From JAUXFK01 sp034189035 (lineage in GTDB: Bacteria; Desulfobacterota; UBA8473), in the NCBI GenBank assembly GCA_034189035.1, contig JAXHVA010000038.1:1-41652 (forward strand): 41,652 nucleotides of DNA, read 5' to 3'. The notes below the pieces were generated by a model, which worked only from the letters and a program-made list of their open reading frames with translations, had not been told where the DNA came from and ran no database searches. Shown here piece after piece: positions 16,470 through 25,789 of the stretch. Positions within the stretch are counted from its first letter, which is position 1; each line of letters starts with the position of its first letter. The position numbers and the translations under genes were made by a program.

Positions 16470-17600
16470 ATGTCTCATGAAGGAAGGGTGTATACATTCG
16501 ATCGTGTGGTACGGTTCACTTTCAATGTGGGATTGTTATTTGGGCTGGTCTGGTTTTTTAGGTATCTGAGCGACGTTTTGATCCCTTTTGCAGTTGCCCT
16601 GCTTTTAGCCTACCTTATTAACCCGCTGGTGCTCTTGGTACAAAAGAAGGTAAAAAACCATACAGCATCCATATTTATCAGTCTCTTTACGGTTGTATTT
16701 TTGGCAGTTCTTTTGATCTTACTGATATTGCCTTTGATTGTAGATGAGATCACACAGATGGGACGAATCCTCTCTGAGGTGGTCAACAACTCAACTATAG
16801 CGAAAAGGGCAACTGATATTCTACCACCGGATGTTTGGCAAGCGTTACAGGAGTATGCGGCGAGAGAAGATATCCAGGGCTTCTTTAAGACCGAGAATTT
16901 TTGGAAGATCGTTGAAACAATAGCCCGTAAAGTTTTACCAGGATTATGGGGATTGATCGCAGGTGCAGCGAGTCTTGTTATAGGGCTGGCAGGTCTTTTT
17001 GTTATTGCGCTCTATCTCATCTTCTTGCTTAAAGATTACCAGATTGTAAGCCAGGGCTGGAAGGATTTACTTCCGGTCGCATATAGGGATATAATAACGG
17101 GATTTGTATCAGAATTTGACGTAGCTATGAACCGTTACTTCCGCGCACAGGCGGCAGTCGCTTCGATCGTCGGCGTAATGTTTGCAGTGGGTTTTTGGCT
17201 TATTGGTCTGCCCATGGGTATTTTACTTGGTCTTTTTATAGGGCTTTTGAATATGGTTCCATACCTTCAGATCATTGGACTCATACCGGCGTTCTTCCTG
17301 GCTATTATACACGTTCTTGAAACAGGATCGAGCCTCTGGGTGGTCTTAGGACAGACCGGACTGGTCTTTGTAATTGTACAGTTAATCCAGGATTCTGTAG
17401 TATCCCCCAGGATTATGGGTAAAGTCACCGGGCTGAATCCAGCTATGATCCTGCTGTCATTGTCTATATGGGGGAAGTTATTGGGTATCTTTGGACTGAT
17501 CATCGCACTCCCCATGACATGCCTTATTTTGGCTTATTACCGGAGTTTTTTGGCAAAACAAGAGGCCGATGTTTCTTTGCTAACCGATGAAAAGGAATGA
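16470..17600 (+). CDS. AI-2E family (PerM/YdiK-type) membrane transporter
   Basis: Integral membrane protein of the AI-2 exporter-like superfamily. About eight spans: an N-terminal pair (VGLLFGLVWFFRYL, LIPFAVALLLAYLINPLV), a third at IFISLFTVVFLAVLLILLIL, a soluble amphipathic region, and a C-terminal cluster with the family hallmarks PMGILLGLFIGLLNMVPYLQ and DSVVSPRIMGKVTGLNPAM, then LLSLSIWGKLLGIFGLIIALP. The 376-aa length is usual. Members differ in substrate (autoinducer-2, sodium/proton, others), so none is assigned. ATG with GGAGG four bases upstream. Confidence 0.92.
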   Translation: MSHEGRVYTFDRVVRFTFNVGLLFGLVWFFRYLSDVLIPFAVALLLAYLINPLVLLVQKKVKNHTASIFISLFTVVFLAVLLILLILPLIVDEITQMGRILSEVVNNSTIAKRATDILPPDVWQALQEYAAREDIQGFFKTENFWKIVETIARKVLPGLWGLIAGAASLVIGLAGLFVIALYLIFLLKDYQIVSQGWKDLLPVAYRDIITGFVSEFDVAMNRYFRAQAAVASIVGVMFAVGFWLIGLPMGILLGLFIGLLNMVPYLQIIGLIPAFFLAIIHVLETGSSLWVVLGQTGLVFVIVQLIQDSVVSPRIMGKVTGLNPAMILLSLSIWGKLLGIFGLIIALPMTCLILAYYRSFLAKQEADVSLLTDEKE

Positions 17601-17691
17601 CCCGACTCGATTATACTATGTATTGTAAAGCGTTTTTCCAAACAGCCTTTTAAAGCAGAAGCTTTGCTTTGAATCGTATCGATTGTTCTCT

Positions 17692-18264
17692 ATGAAAGTT
17701 AAAAGTAGGTTAACCTGCATACTTTCCTGTATTATCTGTATCTCCATTTTAACTGGATGTGCATCAATAAAACATCAGACAAGAAAAGGCCTTGGTTTCT
17801 TAACCGGATCTGAAACGATACTGCATGGGAAGAAACAAGATATTAGGATTTCAAGTGCACCCAAAGGTGCTTTCGTTATAATTGATGATATTCCTCGCGG
17901 TGAAACCCCGCTCGTTGTTGAATTGTTGCGAAAAAATAATCATACAATCAGACTTGAGATGCCTGGATATAAACCTTTTGAAGGTTCTATTGTCCGACGA
18001 ACGAGTCTTTGGGTATGGGCAAGAAACCTTGCGTCTGTTTCTTATACGATTGCATACAGCCTTAAGTATTTCTACTATATTTTTTATAATGTGATAGTAA
18101 TTGCTATTGATAAGGCTTCAGGGGCAATATATAAACTTGAACTGGATCGGGTGGATGATTTTTTACAAGGCAAAAAAATGCCTTCCGATTGCCCTGAAGA
18201 TACGATTTGTATTTCTTTGCACCCTCAAGAATCTCAAAACGAGATTGAAGGTTTAAATGAATAA
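17692..18264 (+). CDS. PEGA-domain lipoprotein
   Basis: A type II signal peptide is visible: basic MKVKSRL, hydrophobic core TCILSCIICISIL and lipobox LTGC followed by Ala, so Cys about 23 of this start would be lipidated. Residues about 50-100 form a PEGA domain (IRISSAPKGAFVIIDDIPRGETPLVVEL, HTIRLEMPGYKPFEG). A hydrophobic or aromatic segment (TIAYSLKYFYYIFYNVIVIAI) follows and may associate with membrane. A TTG at 17683 extends the frame by three codons, but the ATG gives a conventional signal peptide. No ribosome site is clear. Role unknown; PEGA lipoproteins are usually cell-envelope proteins. Confidence 0.8.
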   Translation: MKVKSRLTCILSCIICISILTGCASIKHQTRKGLGFLTGSETILHGKKQDIRISSAPKGAFVIIDDIPRGETPLVVELLRKNNHTIRLEMPGYKPFEGSIVRRTSLWVWARNLASVSYTIAYSLKYFYYIFYNVIVIAIDKASGAIYKLELDRVDDFLQGKKMPSDCPEDTICISLHPQESQNEIEGLNE

Positions 18265-18316
18265 TAAAAGGCAATAAGGCATTTGTTTTTTATTACAAAT
18301 TCGAGTAGGAAAAAAC

Positions 18317-18345
18317 TTGACAATATATGGTCGATATGTTACGAA
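18317..18345 (+). promoter_or_regulatory. putative promoter of the nuo operon
   Basis: A consensus -35 TTGACA (18317-18322) stands 17 bases before TACGAA (18340-18345), a weak -10. A small dyad AATGA (18360-18364) and TCATT (18369-18373) follows just downstream of the expected start and could be a binding site. The leader to nuoA would be about 115 bases. The sequence upstream (18265-18316) includes a weak AT-rich stem that may end the lipoprotein transcript. Confidence 0.45.
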
Positions 18346-18468
18346 ACTATGGTTTGTAAAATGAACAGTCATTCATTTAAATTTTAATTGAGGCGAATAT
18401 ATACTGGATTATCGGGGAGATTACTTATCTACCATTTAAAAAATTAAAAAAATAAGGAGAGAGTCTCA

Positions 18469-18825
18469 ATGCCTATAGATTATATCCCTATTCTCGCATT
18501 TTTAATATTTGCACTAATGTTTGCTGTCGTGACAATAGCAATGTCATCCATAATAGGTAAAAAGAAAACAACACCAGAGAAAATAATGCCCTATGAATGT
18601 GGGGTAGACCCAATAGGGAGTGCCAGAAGGAGGTTTCCTATTAAATTCGTTATTATTGCCATGTTATTCATTATATTCGATATTGAAGCTGTTTTTTTAA
18701 TCCCTTGGGCAGTAGTATTCAAGGATTTGGGGGTCTTTGGTTTTATTGAGATGGGGGTATTTATTGTCATATTGTTCATTGGTCTTATTTATGTGTGGAA
18801 AAAAGGAGCGTTGGAATGGGAGTAG
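18469..18825 (+). CDS. nuoA: NADH-quinone oxidoreductase subunit A
   Basis: Small membrane subunit of complex I near the quinone site. Three spans are visible, and the first loop has the conserved YECGVDPIGSARRRFPIKF, followed by FIIFDIEAVFLIPWA with the conserved acidic pair. The 118-aa length is standard. AAGGAGAG lies nine bases before the ATG. First gene of an uninterrupted 15-gene operon ending with nuoN at 36072. Overlaps nuoB by 10 bp, suggesting translational coupling. Confidence 0.97.
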   Translation: MPIDYIPILAFLIFALMFAVVTIAMSSIIGKKKTTPEKIMPYECGVDPIGSARRRFPIKFVIIAMLFIIFDIEAVFLIPWAVVFKDLGVFGFIEMGVFIVILFIGLIYVWKKGALEWE

Positions 18826-19289
18826 AGGAGCATCTTGGAAACAACATTATTACAACGAGTTTAGAAAAGCTTGTGAATTGGGGAAGGAGATCCTCTCTAT
18901 GGCCCGCAGGTTTTGGATTGGCATGCTGTGCTATAGAGATGATTGTCGCAGCTTCTTCAAGATATGACCTGGCCAGATTTGGTTCTGAGGTATTTCGGCC
19001 CTCTCCAAGGCAGGCGGATGTTATGATTGTAGCAGGAACAGTAACCAAAAAGATGTTACCAGCGGTTATGAGGATTTACGAACAGATGGCTGAGCCCAAG
19101 TGGGTTATTGCTATGGGGGCATGTGCTTCTTCCGGTGGAATATTCAATACGTATGCAGTTGTCCAGGGGATCGATCAGTATTTACCTGTGGATGTTTATA
19201 TCCCTGGTTGTCCACCGAGGCCAGAGGCCCTTATCTATGGGATAATGAAACTGCAGCAAAAAATTGATAATGAAAAGCTGAGCGGATAA
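18816..19289 (+). CDS. nuoB: NADH-quinone oxidoreductase subunit B
   Basis: Carries cluster N2, the last iron-sulfur cluster before quinone. The four ligand cysteines are visible: the CC pair in LACCAIEM, one in GACASSGG and one in GCPPRPEA. The frame is open from a GTG at 18795, but AGGAG seven bases before the ATG at 18816 (MGVEEHLGNNII) marks that as the start, giving 157 aa and a 10-bp overlap with nuoA. Confidence 0.97.
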   Translation: MGVEEHLGNNIITTSLEKLVNWGRRSSLWPAGFGLACCAIEMIVAASSRYDLARFGSEVFRPSPRQADVMIVAGTVTKKMLPAVMRIYEQMAEPKWVIAMGACASSGGIFNTYAVVQGIDQYLPVDVYIPGCPPRPEALIYGIMKLQQKIDNEKLSG

Positions 19290-19363
19290 CCATTCTCAGA
19301 TGTCCTTCACTTAAAAAAATTAGCCTTTAATTAAATAAATCATGAATATTTAGGATGTAAAAA

Positions 19364-19822
19364 ATGAAACAAGATAAAACAATAGAGAAAATAAAAGAAA
19401 ATTTTCCTGATTCGATTGTAGGAGAGTCCTTTTTCAGGGATGATACGACAGTTATCGTCAAGAAAGAGGATATTTTGCCGATTGCCAGATTTCTCTGTAG
19501 TGATGAATATCTTTCTTTTGATTTTTTGTCGGATCTCTGTTGCGTCGATTACTATAAAAGAGAGCCCAGATTTGAGATTGTTTATCATCTTTATTCAATA
19601 AAGAACAACAAAAGGCTGCGAGTAAAGGCCCCTATCCGCAGTAACCAGGAGGCTATTTCATCGGTCAGCTCTGTTTGGGAGACTGCTAATTGGCTGGAAA
19701 GAGAATGTTACGATATGTATGGGATCGGCTTCGAGGGCCATCCTGATCTCAGAAGGATCCTCCTTACCGACGACTGGGAAGGACACCCCCAAAGGAAAGA
19801 CTATCCCTTAAAAGGAAGGTAA
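19364..19822 (+). CDS. nuoC: NADH-quinone oxidoreductase subunit C
   Basis: The 30-kDa subunit of the connecting module that packs on NuoD. Signature VWETANWLERECYDMYGIGFEGHPDLRRILLTDDWEGHPQRKDYPL is complete at the C-terminus. Standalone (152 aa), not fused to NuoD as in E. coli. ATG with AGGATG a few bases upstream. Confidence 0.96.
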   Translation: MKQDKTIEKIKENFPDSIVGESFFRDDTTVIVKKEDILPIARFLCSDEYLSFDFLSDLCCVDYYKREPRFEIVYHLYSIKNNKRLRVKAPIRSNQEAISSVSSVWETANWLERECYDMYGIGFEGHPDLRRILLTDDWEGHPQRKDYPLKGR

Positions 19823-19901
19823 TCGAGTCAAACACATTGAGATTCTTTGACTGTGCAATTAATAGCTCTATCTGTAATCAGATTATTTTAAAGAGGGAAA
19901 A

Positions 19902-21074
19902 ATGACAAAAACAGAGACTCTAACGATAAATATGGGGCCACAACATCCCAGCACCCATGGGGTATTGCAGCTTGTTTTGGAACTGGATGGAGAAACTGTA
20001 GTCAAAGCAACTCCCCATATCGGATATCTTCATAGAGGAGTTGAGAAATTAGCAGAGAACAAGACTTACCACCAGTGTATCACCCTTGTAGACAGGCTCG
20101 ATTATCTGGCGGGGATGTCGAATAATCTCGCTTATGTCCTGGCGGTGGAAAAGCTTTTGGGAATTGAGGTGACAAGGAGGGCCCAGTATATCAGGGTAAT
20201 CATGGCCGAGTTGCAGCGCATAGCCAGTCATCTTGTATGGTTAGGTACCCATGGCCACGATATAGGTGCAATGACCCCTCTTTTTTATGCCTTCCGAGAG
20301 AGAGACGAGATCCTCTTCCTCTTTGAGATGGTTTGCGGGGCTCGCATGACACCCAGTTACCTGCGTATAGGGGGCCTGGCCTATGATCTACCTGAAGGAT
20401 TTGAAGAAAAGGCAATGGATTTTGTCAAGACATTCCCTTCCAAGGTTGCAGAATACGAGACTCTCCTTACAAAGAACAGGATATGGATAAAAAGGACAAA
20501 GGGCGTCGGCGTCTTATCTAAGGAGGAGGCGATCAACCTTGGTGTCTCCGGGCCGGTGATTCGTGGGTCGGATGTGTATTGGGATATAAGAAAAGACTTG
20601 CCCTATTCTGGTTACAAGGACTTTGACTTTGTCGTTCCCATAGGCAAGAATGGAGATTGCTATGATCGGTATCTTATCAGGATGGAGGAGATGCGCCAGA
20701 GTGCCGGGATAGTAAGACAGGCCTTAGAAAATTTGCCACAAGGAGAGATAAACGTCTATGATCCAAAGGTGGTCTTGTCCCCTAAAGATGATGTATATAC
20801 TAATATCTCTGATTTAATCCATCACTTCAAGGTCGTTACTGAAGGGTTTACACCCCCTGCAGGGGAAGTATATTTCAGTATAGAATCTCCAAAAGGTGAG
20901 CTAGGGTTTTATATCGTCAGTGATGGAACGAACAAACCCTATCGATTACGGATAAGGCCCCCTTCTTTTATAAACTTAGAGGCCCTTCCGAAGATGGTTG
21001 AAGGGAGGCTCATCGCTGATGTGATCGCAGTGATCGGAAGTATTGATATCGTACTCGGTGAAGTTGATAGGTAA
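19902..21074 (+). CDS. nuoD: NADH-quinone oxidoreductase subunit D
   Basis: The 49-kDa subunit, related to NiFe-hydrogenase large subunits, forming the quinone pocket with NuoB. Begins with MGPQHPSTHGVLQLVLELDGE, has PHIGYLHRGVEKLAENKTY and the C-terminal family ending GSIDIVLGEVDR. Hydrogenase metal cysteines are absent, as expected for complex I. The length of 390 is normal. ATG after AGAGGGAAAA. Confidence 0.97.
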   Translation: MTKTETLTINMGPQHPSTHGVLQLVLELDGETVVKATPHIGYLHRGVEKLAENKTYHQCITLVDRLDYLAGMSNNLAYVLAVEKLLGIEVTRRAQYIRVIMAELQRIASHLVWLGTHGHDIGAMTPLFYAFRERDEILFLFEMVCGARMTPSYLRIGGLAYDLPEGFEEKAMDFVKTFPSKVAEYETLLTKNRIWIKRTKGVGVLSKEEAINLGVSGPVIRGSDVYWDIRKDLPYSGYKDFDFVVPIGKNGDCYDRYLIRMEEMRQSAGIVRQALENLPQGEINVYDPKVVLSPKDDVYTNISDLIHHFKVVTEGFTPPAGEVYFSIESPKGELGFYIVSDGTNKPYRLRIRPPSFINLEALPKMVEGRLIADVIAVIGSIDIVLGEVDR

Positions 21075-21186
21075 ACCTCAAAAAGACGGGCAGACAGTTG
21101 CACGGATTAAAATTTAACCTGTTACTGAAATTTTATATAGCATTGAGAAAAGAAAGAGAACCGCACTCACATAAGGAGGATAAGTA

Positions 21187-21651
21187 TTGGAAATACAACC
21201 AGTGGATCTCAGTTTCACTCAAGGCGTTATTGATCGATTTCGAGGACAAAAGGGAGCCATAATTCCATTGTTGCAGGAGATCCAAGAGATCTATGGATAT
21301 GTGCCTCGAGAGGCGATAGACTTGGTAAGTCAGGAAATGGAGATCTATCCGGTCCAGATTTACGGGATACTTACCTTTTATACTCAGTTTCGTTTGACTC
21401 CCAGGGGGGAACACACGCTTAAAGTATGTTTGGGAACCGCCTGTCATGTAATGGGAGGGAAGAATATTTTTGATTATATTTCCACTGAAATGAAGGTAAA
21501 AGCTGGTGATACCACTCAAGATGGAAAGTTCACTTTGGAAAGAGTAGCGTGTGTGGGGTGTTGCGGAATGGCACCGGTATTGGTAGTAGATGACCAAACA
21601 TTTGGAAATTGCACTATACAGAGCATCGAAGAGCTGCTGAAAGAATACTGA
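21187..21651 (+). CDS. nuoE: NADH-quinone oxidoreductase subunit E
   Basis: The 24-kDa thioredoxin-like subunit with a [2Fe-2S] cluster. Cysteine ligands are intact: CLGTACHVMGG (about residues 82-92) and ACVGCCGMAP (about 120-129). Starts at TTG, supported by a strong AAGGAGGA six bases upstream and by the absence of any near ATG in frame; the TTG may lower its yield. 154 aa. Its intact cluster contrasts with the degenerate copy of the same fold at the start of NuoF. Confidence 0.95.
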   Translation: MEIQPVDLSFTQGVIDRFRGQKGAIIPLLQEIQEIYGYVPREAIDLVSQEMEIYPVQIYGILTFYTQFRLTPRGEHTLKVCLGTACHVMGGKNIFDYISTEMKVKAGDTTQDGKFTLERVACVGCCGMAPVLVVDDQTFGNCTIQSIEELLKEY

Positions 21652-21720
21652 GTGTGCTAGAAAAAAAGAGAGAAGGTAGGGAAAAACAGCCGAATATTTC
21701 AAGAAAGAGGAATGTTTTTA

Positions 21721-23487
21721 ATGGATAATGCCACTGGGAAGATTCTCATATGCCAAGGAACAAGCGGGATATCTGCGGGAGCAAGGGATGTTGCCAGGGC
21801 ATTTGCGGCAGAACTTGCCAAATGTGGCCTTACAGAGAAATACCAAATTATAAGCACAGGAGACCGGGGATTATTTAGAGATGTTCTTGTGGATATAATT
21901 ACCCCGACGCATGAAAGGGTCACTTATGATTTTGTTACCCAAAAGAAGGTTCCGCAGATCGTTGAAGAACATATTGTAGGGGGTATCCCTGTAAAGAAAT
22001 TTTTGGCTGGTAAACAATATGAGGATTTTTTTGCCGGCCAGAAACGAATAACCTTGCGTAACTGTGGAGAAATAGATCCGGAGAATCTCGATGATTATTT
22101 ACAAAATGAAGGGTATCAGGCATTTAAAAAAGCGTTAACCGAGATGACCCCACAACAGGTTGTTGATGAGGTAAAAAAATCTGGACTTCGGGGAAGAGGG
22201 GGTGCTGGTTTTCCAACCGGTCTGAAATGGAGTTTTTGCCAGGCCAATGCTTCTGATTATAAATACATAATATGCAATGCCGATGAGGGAGACCCAGGAG
22301 CCTTTATGGATCGTAGTGTACTGGAAGGGGATCCACAAGCTGTATTGGAAGGTATGGCTATCGGAGGATACGCCATCGGTTCTCACCATGGGTACATCTA
22401 TTGCCGAGCTGAATACCCACTGGCTATTCGAAGACTTGAAATAGCTATAGATCAGGCTACTGAGAGGGGGTTTCTGGGTGATAATATTATGGATACCGGT
22501 TTTTCTTTCCACATAACAATAAAAAAAGGGGCAGGGGCCTTTGTTTGCGGAGAGGAAACCGCTCTCTTAGTCTCTATCGAGGGGTTTCGAGGGATGCCTA
22601 GATCCCGTCCACCATTCCCTGCACAAAAAGGACTGTGGGCTCATCCCACTACCATCAATAATGTAGAAACCCTGGCCAATGTTCCTCAAATTATCTTTAA
22701 GGGGGGCGATTGGTATGGTTCAGTGGGTACGGAAAAATGCAAGGGAACGAAGGTATTTGCTCTCGCTGGTAAAGTAAAGAATACCGGACTGGTAGAGGTC
22801 CCTATGGGCACGACAATCCGGGAATTGGTATTTGGTCCCGGAGGGGGAATGTTAAAGAAGAAAGTTCCCTTCAAGGCCGTCCAGATGGGAGGCCCATCCG
22901 GAGGTTGCCTGCCCGCTGACCTTTTAGATACCCCAATCGATTATGAGACTCTCGGTCAAACAGGGGCTATTATGGGTTCTGGAGGGATGGTGGTCATGGA
23001 CAAGTCCACCTGCATGGTGGATATGGCCAAATTCTTTACTACATTTACAGTAGAAGAGTCTTGCGGAAAATGTGTCCCATGCCGAATTGGGTTGAACCGA
23101 ATGCTGGAAGTACTGACTCGGATTACTGAAGGAAAGGGTGAAGAAGAAGATATAGATTTTTTAGAAAGGATGGCTAATTCAATCAAGGCAACGGCCCTCT
23201 GTGGTTTGGGGAATACAGCACCCAATCCGGTGCTGACAACCTTGCGGTATTTTCGAGATGAATACGAGAGTCATGTTCGAGAGAAGAGGTGTCCGGCCCA
23301 TGTGTGCCCGGATTTATTAAAGTTTGAGGTAAATGAGGAAAAGTGTATCAAGTGTGGAAGGTGTTTCAAGGGCTGTCCCGTAGGAGCAGTGATTTGGGAA
23401 AAAAAGGCCTTTGCAAAGATCGATAAGGAAAAGTGCATCAAGTGTAGGTCGTGTATCAACCAGTGCGATGATATGGCCATTGAATAG
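21721..23487 (+). CDS. nuoF: NADH-quinone oxidoreductase subunit F, long HydB/HndC-type
   Basis: NADH-oxidising flavoprotein. Core: GLRGRGGAGFPTGLKW and NADEGDPGAFMDR (NADH/FMN site) and CGKCVPCRIG for a [4Fe-4S] cluster. Unlike short NuoF it has an N-terminal thioredoxin-like domain and a C-terminal two-cluster ferredoxin (CIKCGRCFKGCP, CIKCRSCINQC), as in HydB of bifurcating hydrogenases. The N-terminal domain keeps only one expected cysteine (ICQGTSG) and has TGDRG where HydB has CCGRC, so its [2Fe-2S] cluster is probably lost. An ATG at 21712 is only a base or two from GAGG; the ATG at 21721 is better spaced. About 588 aa. Confidence 0.93.
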   Translation: MDNATGKILICQGTSGISAGARDVARAFAAELAKCGLTEKYQIISTGDRGLFRDVLVDIITPTHERVTYDFVTQKKVPQIVEEHIVGGIPVKKFLAGKQYEDFFAGQKRITLRNCGEIDPENLDDYLQNEGYQAFKKALTEMTPQQVVDEVKKSGLRGRGGAGFPTGLKWSFCQANASDYKYIICNADEGDPGAFMDRSVLEGDPQAVLEGMAIGGYAIGSHHGYIYCRAEYPLAIRRLEIAIDQATERGFLGDNIMDTGFSFHITIKKGAGAFVCGEETALLVSIEGFRGMPRSRPPFPAQKGLWAHPTTINNVETLANVPQIIFKGGDWYGSVGTEKCKGTKVFALAGKVKNTGLVEVPMGTTIRELVFGPGGGMLKKKVPFKAVQMGGPSGGCLPADLLDTPIDYETLGQTGAIMGSGGMVVMDKSTCMVDMAKFFTTFTVEESCGKCVPCRIGLNRMLEVLTRITEGKGEEEDIDFLERMANSIKATALCGLGNTAPNPVLTTLRYFRDEYESHVREKRCPAHVCPDLLKFEVNEEKCIKCGRCFKGCPVGAVIWEKKAFAKIDKEKCIKCRSCINQCDDMAIE

Positions 23488-23508
23488 ATTCATGAAAGTG
23501 TGGAAAAG

Positions 23509-25680
23509 ATGGGACTTATCAATTTAACCATCGACGGAGTTCAGGTTCAAATAGAAGAAGGAGCTACTGTTCTGGAAACAGCAGTGAAGGCTGGTAAGTA
23601 TATACCAACCTTATGCCATCATCCGGATCTCCCCCCCTTCGGAGCCTGTCGAATGTGTATTGTAGAAATAAAGAAGATGAGAGGCTTTCCTACCGCCTGC
23701 ACCACTCCGGCTACAGATGGGATGGTCGTACAAACCAATACTCCTCAAGTTCAAGACTTACGACAGGATATCCTCTGGCTTATCTTGAGTGAACATCCTC
23801 ATGTATGTCTCTTTTGCGATAAAAAAGAGGGATGCACCTTAGAGACATGTGAGCTTGAGGTGCCCAAGGAGCAACGATGTTGTTCAAGATGGAATAAATG
23901 TGAATTGCGGAAGGTAGTAGATTGGGTGGGAATGAGAGATGAACTTCCAGTTTACACTCCGGGAAAGAAGCCCATACAAAAAGACGATCCCCTTATAGAA
24001 AGGGATACCAATCTCTGTATTTTATGTGGGAGATGCGCTCGTTTCTGTCAGGAAGTACGAGGTGTAGGTGCTATCGGATTTATCAATCGCGGCAGAGAAG
24101 CCCTGGTTACCACTCCATATCTGGCTTCTCTCAAAGAGGCGGCCTGTAAGTTTTGCGGGGCATGTGTGGAAATCTGTCCCACCGGAGCCCTGGTCGATAA
24201 AAGATTGAAAGAAAAAGAGGCTGCCGCTGATGATGAGCCTTTACTGGTTCCCTGTAAGGGTGAATGCCCGGCAGGGATAGATGTCCCCCGATATATTCGC
24301 CTCGTAGCCGAGGGAAAGTATTCAGAGGCTACGGCTGTGATAAGAGAGAAGGTCTCCTTCCCAAGGTCCCTTGGGAGGATCTGCTTTCATCCCTGTGAAG
24401 AGGCCTGTCGTCGCACAGATCTCAATGAGCCTATATCTATTTGCAAACTCAAGCGAATTGCGGCTGATCATGATGATGGTGCCTGGAAAGACAATGCGCG
24501 TATGGCATCCCCTACCAAAAAGAGGGTTGGAGTGATCGGGGCGGGTCCCTCAGGGCTTACAGCGGCCTATTATCTGAAGAAATTAGGTCATGAGGTTACT
24601 GTATTTGAGAGTCTTCCGGTACTAGGAGGGATGATGAGAGTGGGTATTCCAGCGTATCGTTTGCCAAGGGAAGTATTGGCTGATGAGATAGACGTGATTA
24701 CCCAACTTGGGATAGATATAAGAACGAATACAAAAGTAGAATCACTTGAAGATTTATTTAATGAAGGATGTCATGCCATCTTTGTTGCAGTGGGAGCGCA
24801 TAAAGGAAGCAAGATGAGAATTAAGGGGGAAGATACCCCTGGTGTTATAGAGGGAGTTGCTTTTCTTCGGGATGTGAGCCTGGGAGAAGAGGTAGACCTA
24901 GGAAATAAAGTGGCGGTTATTGGAGGGGGGAATGTCGCTATCGATGCTGCCCGAACCTCTTTAAGACTGGGAGCAGATGAGGTAACCATACTGTATAGGC
25001 GTACACGTGCAGAGATGCCGGCCTGGTCTGAGGAGATAGAAGGTGCGCTAGAGGAGGGCATACAGATCGATTTTCTAACCGCTCCGAATGCAATTGCATT
25101 ATCGCCAGGGGGTAAAGTGAATCTTACGAGTGTCCGTATGGAGCTGGGTGAACCCGATTCAAGTGGAAGAAGGCGACCTATACCCTTACAAGGAAGTGAT
25201 TTTACCGTTGAATACAGTGCGGTCATTGCCGCTATTGGACAGTTGCCCGAAGTCCCTTCTGGTTTTGGACTTTCCTTAACTCGCAGAAATAGATGCGAAG
25301 TAGACTCCGATAGCATGACTACTTCGGTATCCGGTGTATTCGCCGGGGGAGATGTAGCCCGAGGACCTTCCTCTGTGATTGAGGCCATTGCAGATGGCAG
25401 AAGGGCTGCCATAGCTATAGATAGATACCTGGGGGGACAAGGGCTGATCGATGAAACCCTTGTTGAGACTCCCATGCCTGATCCGTATCTGGGGAGAAAA
25501 GAAGGGTTTGCCGACCAACCCAGGGTCTCCATGCCCTGTTTATCGGCAAAGACCCGTAAAAAGAATTTTCATGAAGTGGAGTTGGGATTAAGTAAAGATG
25601 AAGCACAGAAAGAAGCTCAGCGCTGTTTGCAATGCGATTTGCGACTCTATATCACACCTGCTTTGCTTCCACCTGAATAG
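23509..25680 (+). CDS. NuoG-type iron-sulfur protein fused to GltD/NfnB-type FAD-NAD(P) oxidoreductase
   Basis: Residues 1-240: [2Fe-2S] ferredoxin (CHHPDLPPFGACRMC, TACTTP), His-Cys cluster region (HPHVCLFCDKKEGC) and two [4Fe-4S] motifs (CILCGRCARFC, CKFCGACVEICP). There is an extra cysteine-rich insert (CCSRWNKC). From about 245: the GltD-family helical Fe-S domain (GECPAGIDVPRYI, GRICFHPCEEACRR), FAD motif GVIGAGPSGLTAAYY near 341, NAD(P) motif VIGGGNVAIDAAR near 470 with YRRTRAEMPA, and GVFAGGDVARGP. The layout resembles StnC-type and NfnB-like proteins. It lacks the molybdopterin fold, which the next gene supplies. A GTG at 23500 is an alternative start; GGAA favours the ATG. Confidence 0.92.
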   Translation: MGLINLTIDGVQVQIEEGATVLETAVKAGKYIPTLCHHPDLPPFGACRMCIVEIKKMRGFPTACTTPATDGMVVQTNTPQVQDLRQDILWLILSEHPHVCLFCDKKEGCTLETCELEVPKEQRCCSRWNKCELRKVVDWVGMRDELPVYTPGKKPIQKDDPLIERDTNLCILCGRCARFCQEVRGVGAIGFINRGREALVTTPYLASLKEAACKFCGACVEICPTGALVDKRLKEKEAAADDEPLLVPCKGECPAGIDVPRYIRLVAEGKYSEATAVIREKVSFPRSLGRICFHPCEEACRRTDLNEPISICKLKRIAADHDDGAWKDNARMASPTKKRVGVIGAGPSGLTAAYYLKKLGHEVTVFESLPVLGGMMRVGIPAYRLPREVLADEIDVITQLGIDIRTNTKVESLEDLFNEGCHAIFVAVGAHKGSKMRIKGEDTPGVIEGVAFLRDVSLGEEVDLGNKVAVIGGGNVAIDAARTSLRLGADEVTILYRRTRAEMPAWSEEIEGALEEGIQIDFLTAPNAIALSPGGKVNLTSVRMELGEPDSSGRRRPIPLQGSDFTVEYSAVIAAIGQLPEVPSGFGLSLTRRNRCEVDSDSMTTSVSGVFAGGDVARGPSSVIEAIADGRRAAIAIDRYLGGQGLIDETLVETPMPDPYLGRKEGFADQPRVSMPCLSAKTRKKNFHEVELGLSKDEAQKEAQRCLQCDLRLYITPALLPPE

Positions 25681-25789
25681 ATAGCCCTCGATTGGATAAT
25701 CTGAGTCTAATAAGGAATGGAAGGACTCTGGTTAGCAAAAAGGGAATTTTACAAGATCAAATTAATTAAATAAAGAGAGAGGAATAAGG

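Noticed and set aside
17652..17670. Hairpin AAAGCA/TGCTTT after the AI-2E family gene as a terminator
   Set aside because: Only six pairs and no T-run beyond the stem; too weak to call.
21133..21702. 189-codon minus-strand open frame over nuoE
   Set aside because: Antisense to nuoE, whose motifs and Shine-Dalgarno are convincing; no recognisable protein features.
24771..25532. 253-codon minus-strand open frame inside the NuoG-GltD fusion gene
   Set aside because: It is antisense to a well-supported coding region, with a Ser/Pro-rich composition typical of shadow frames.
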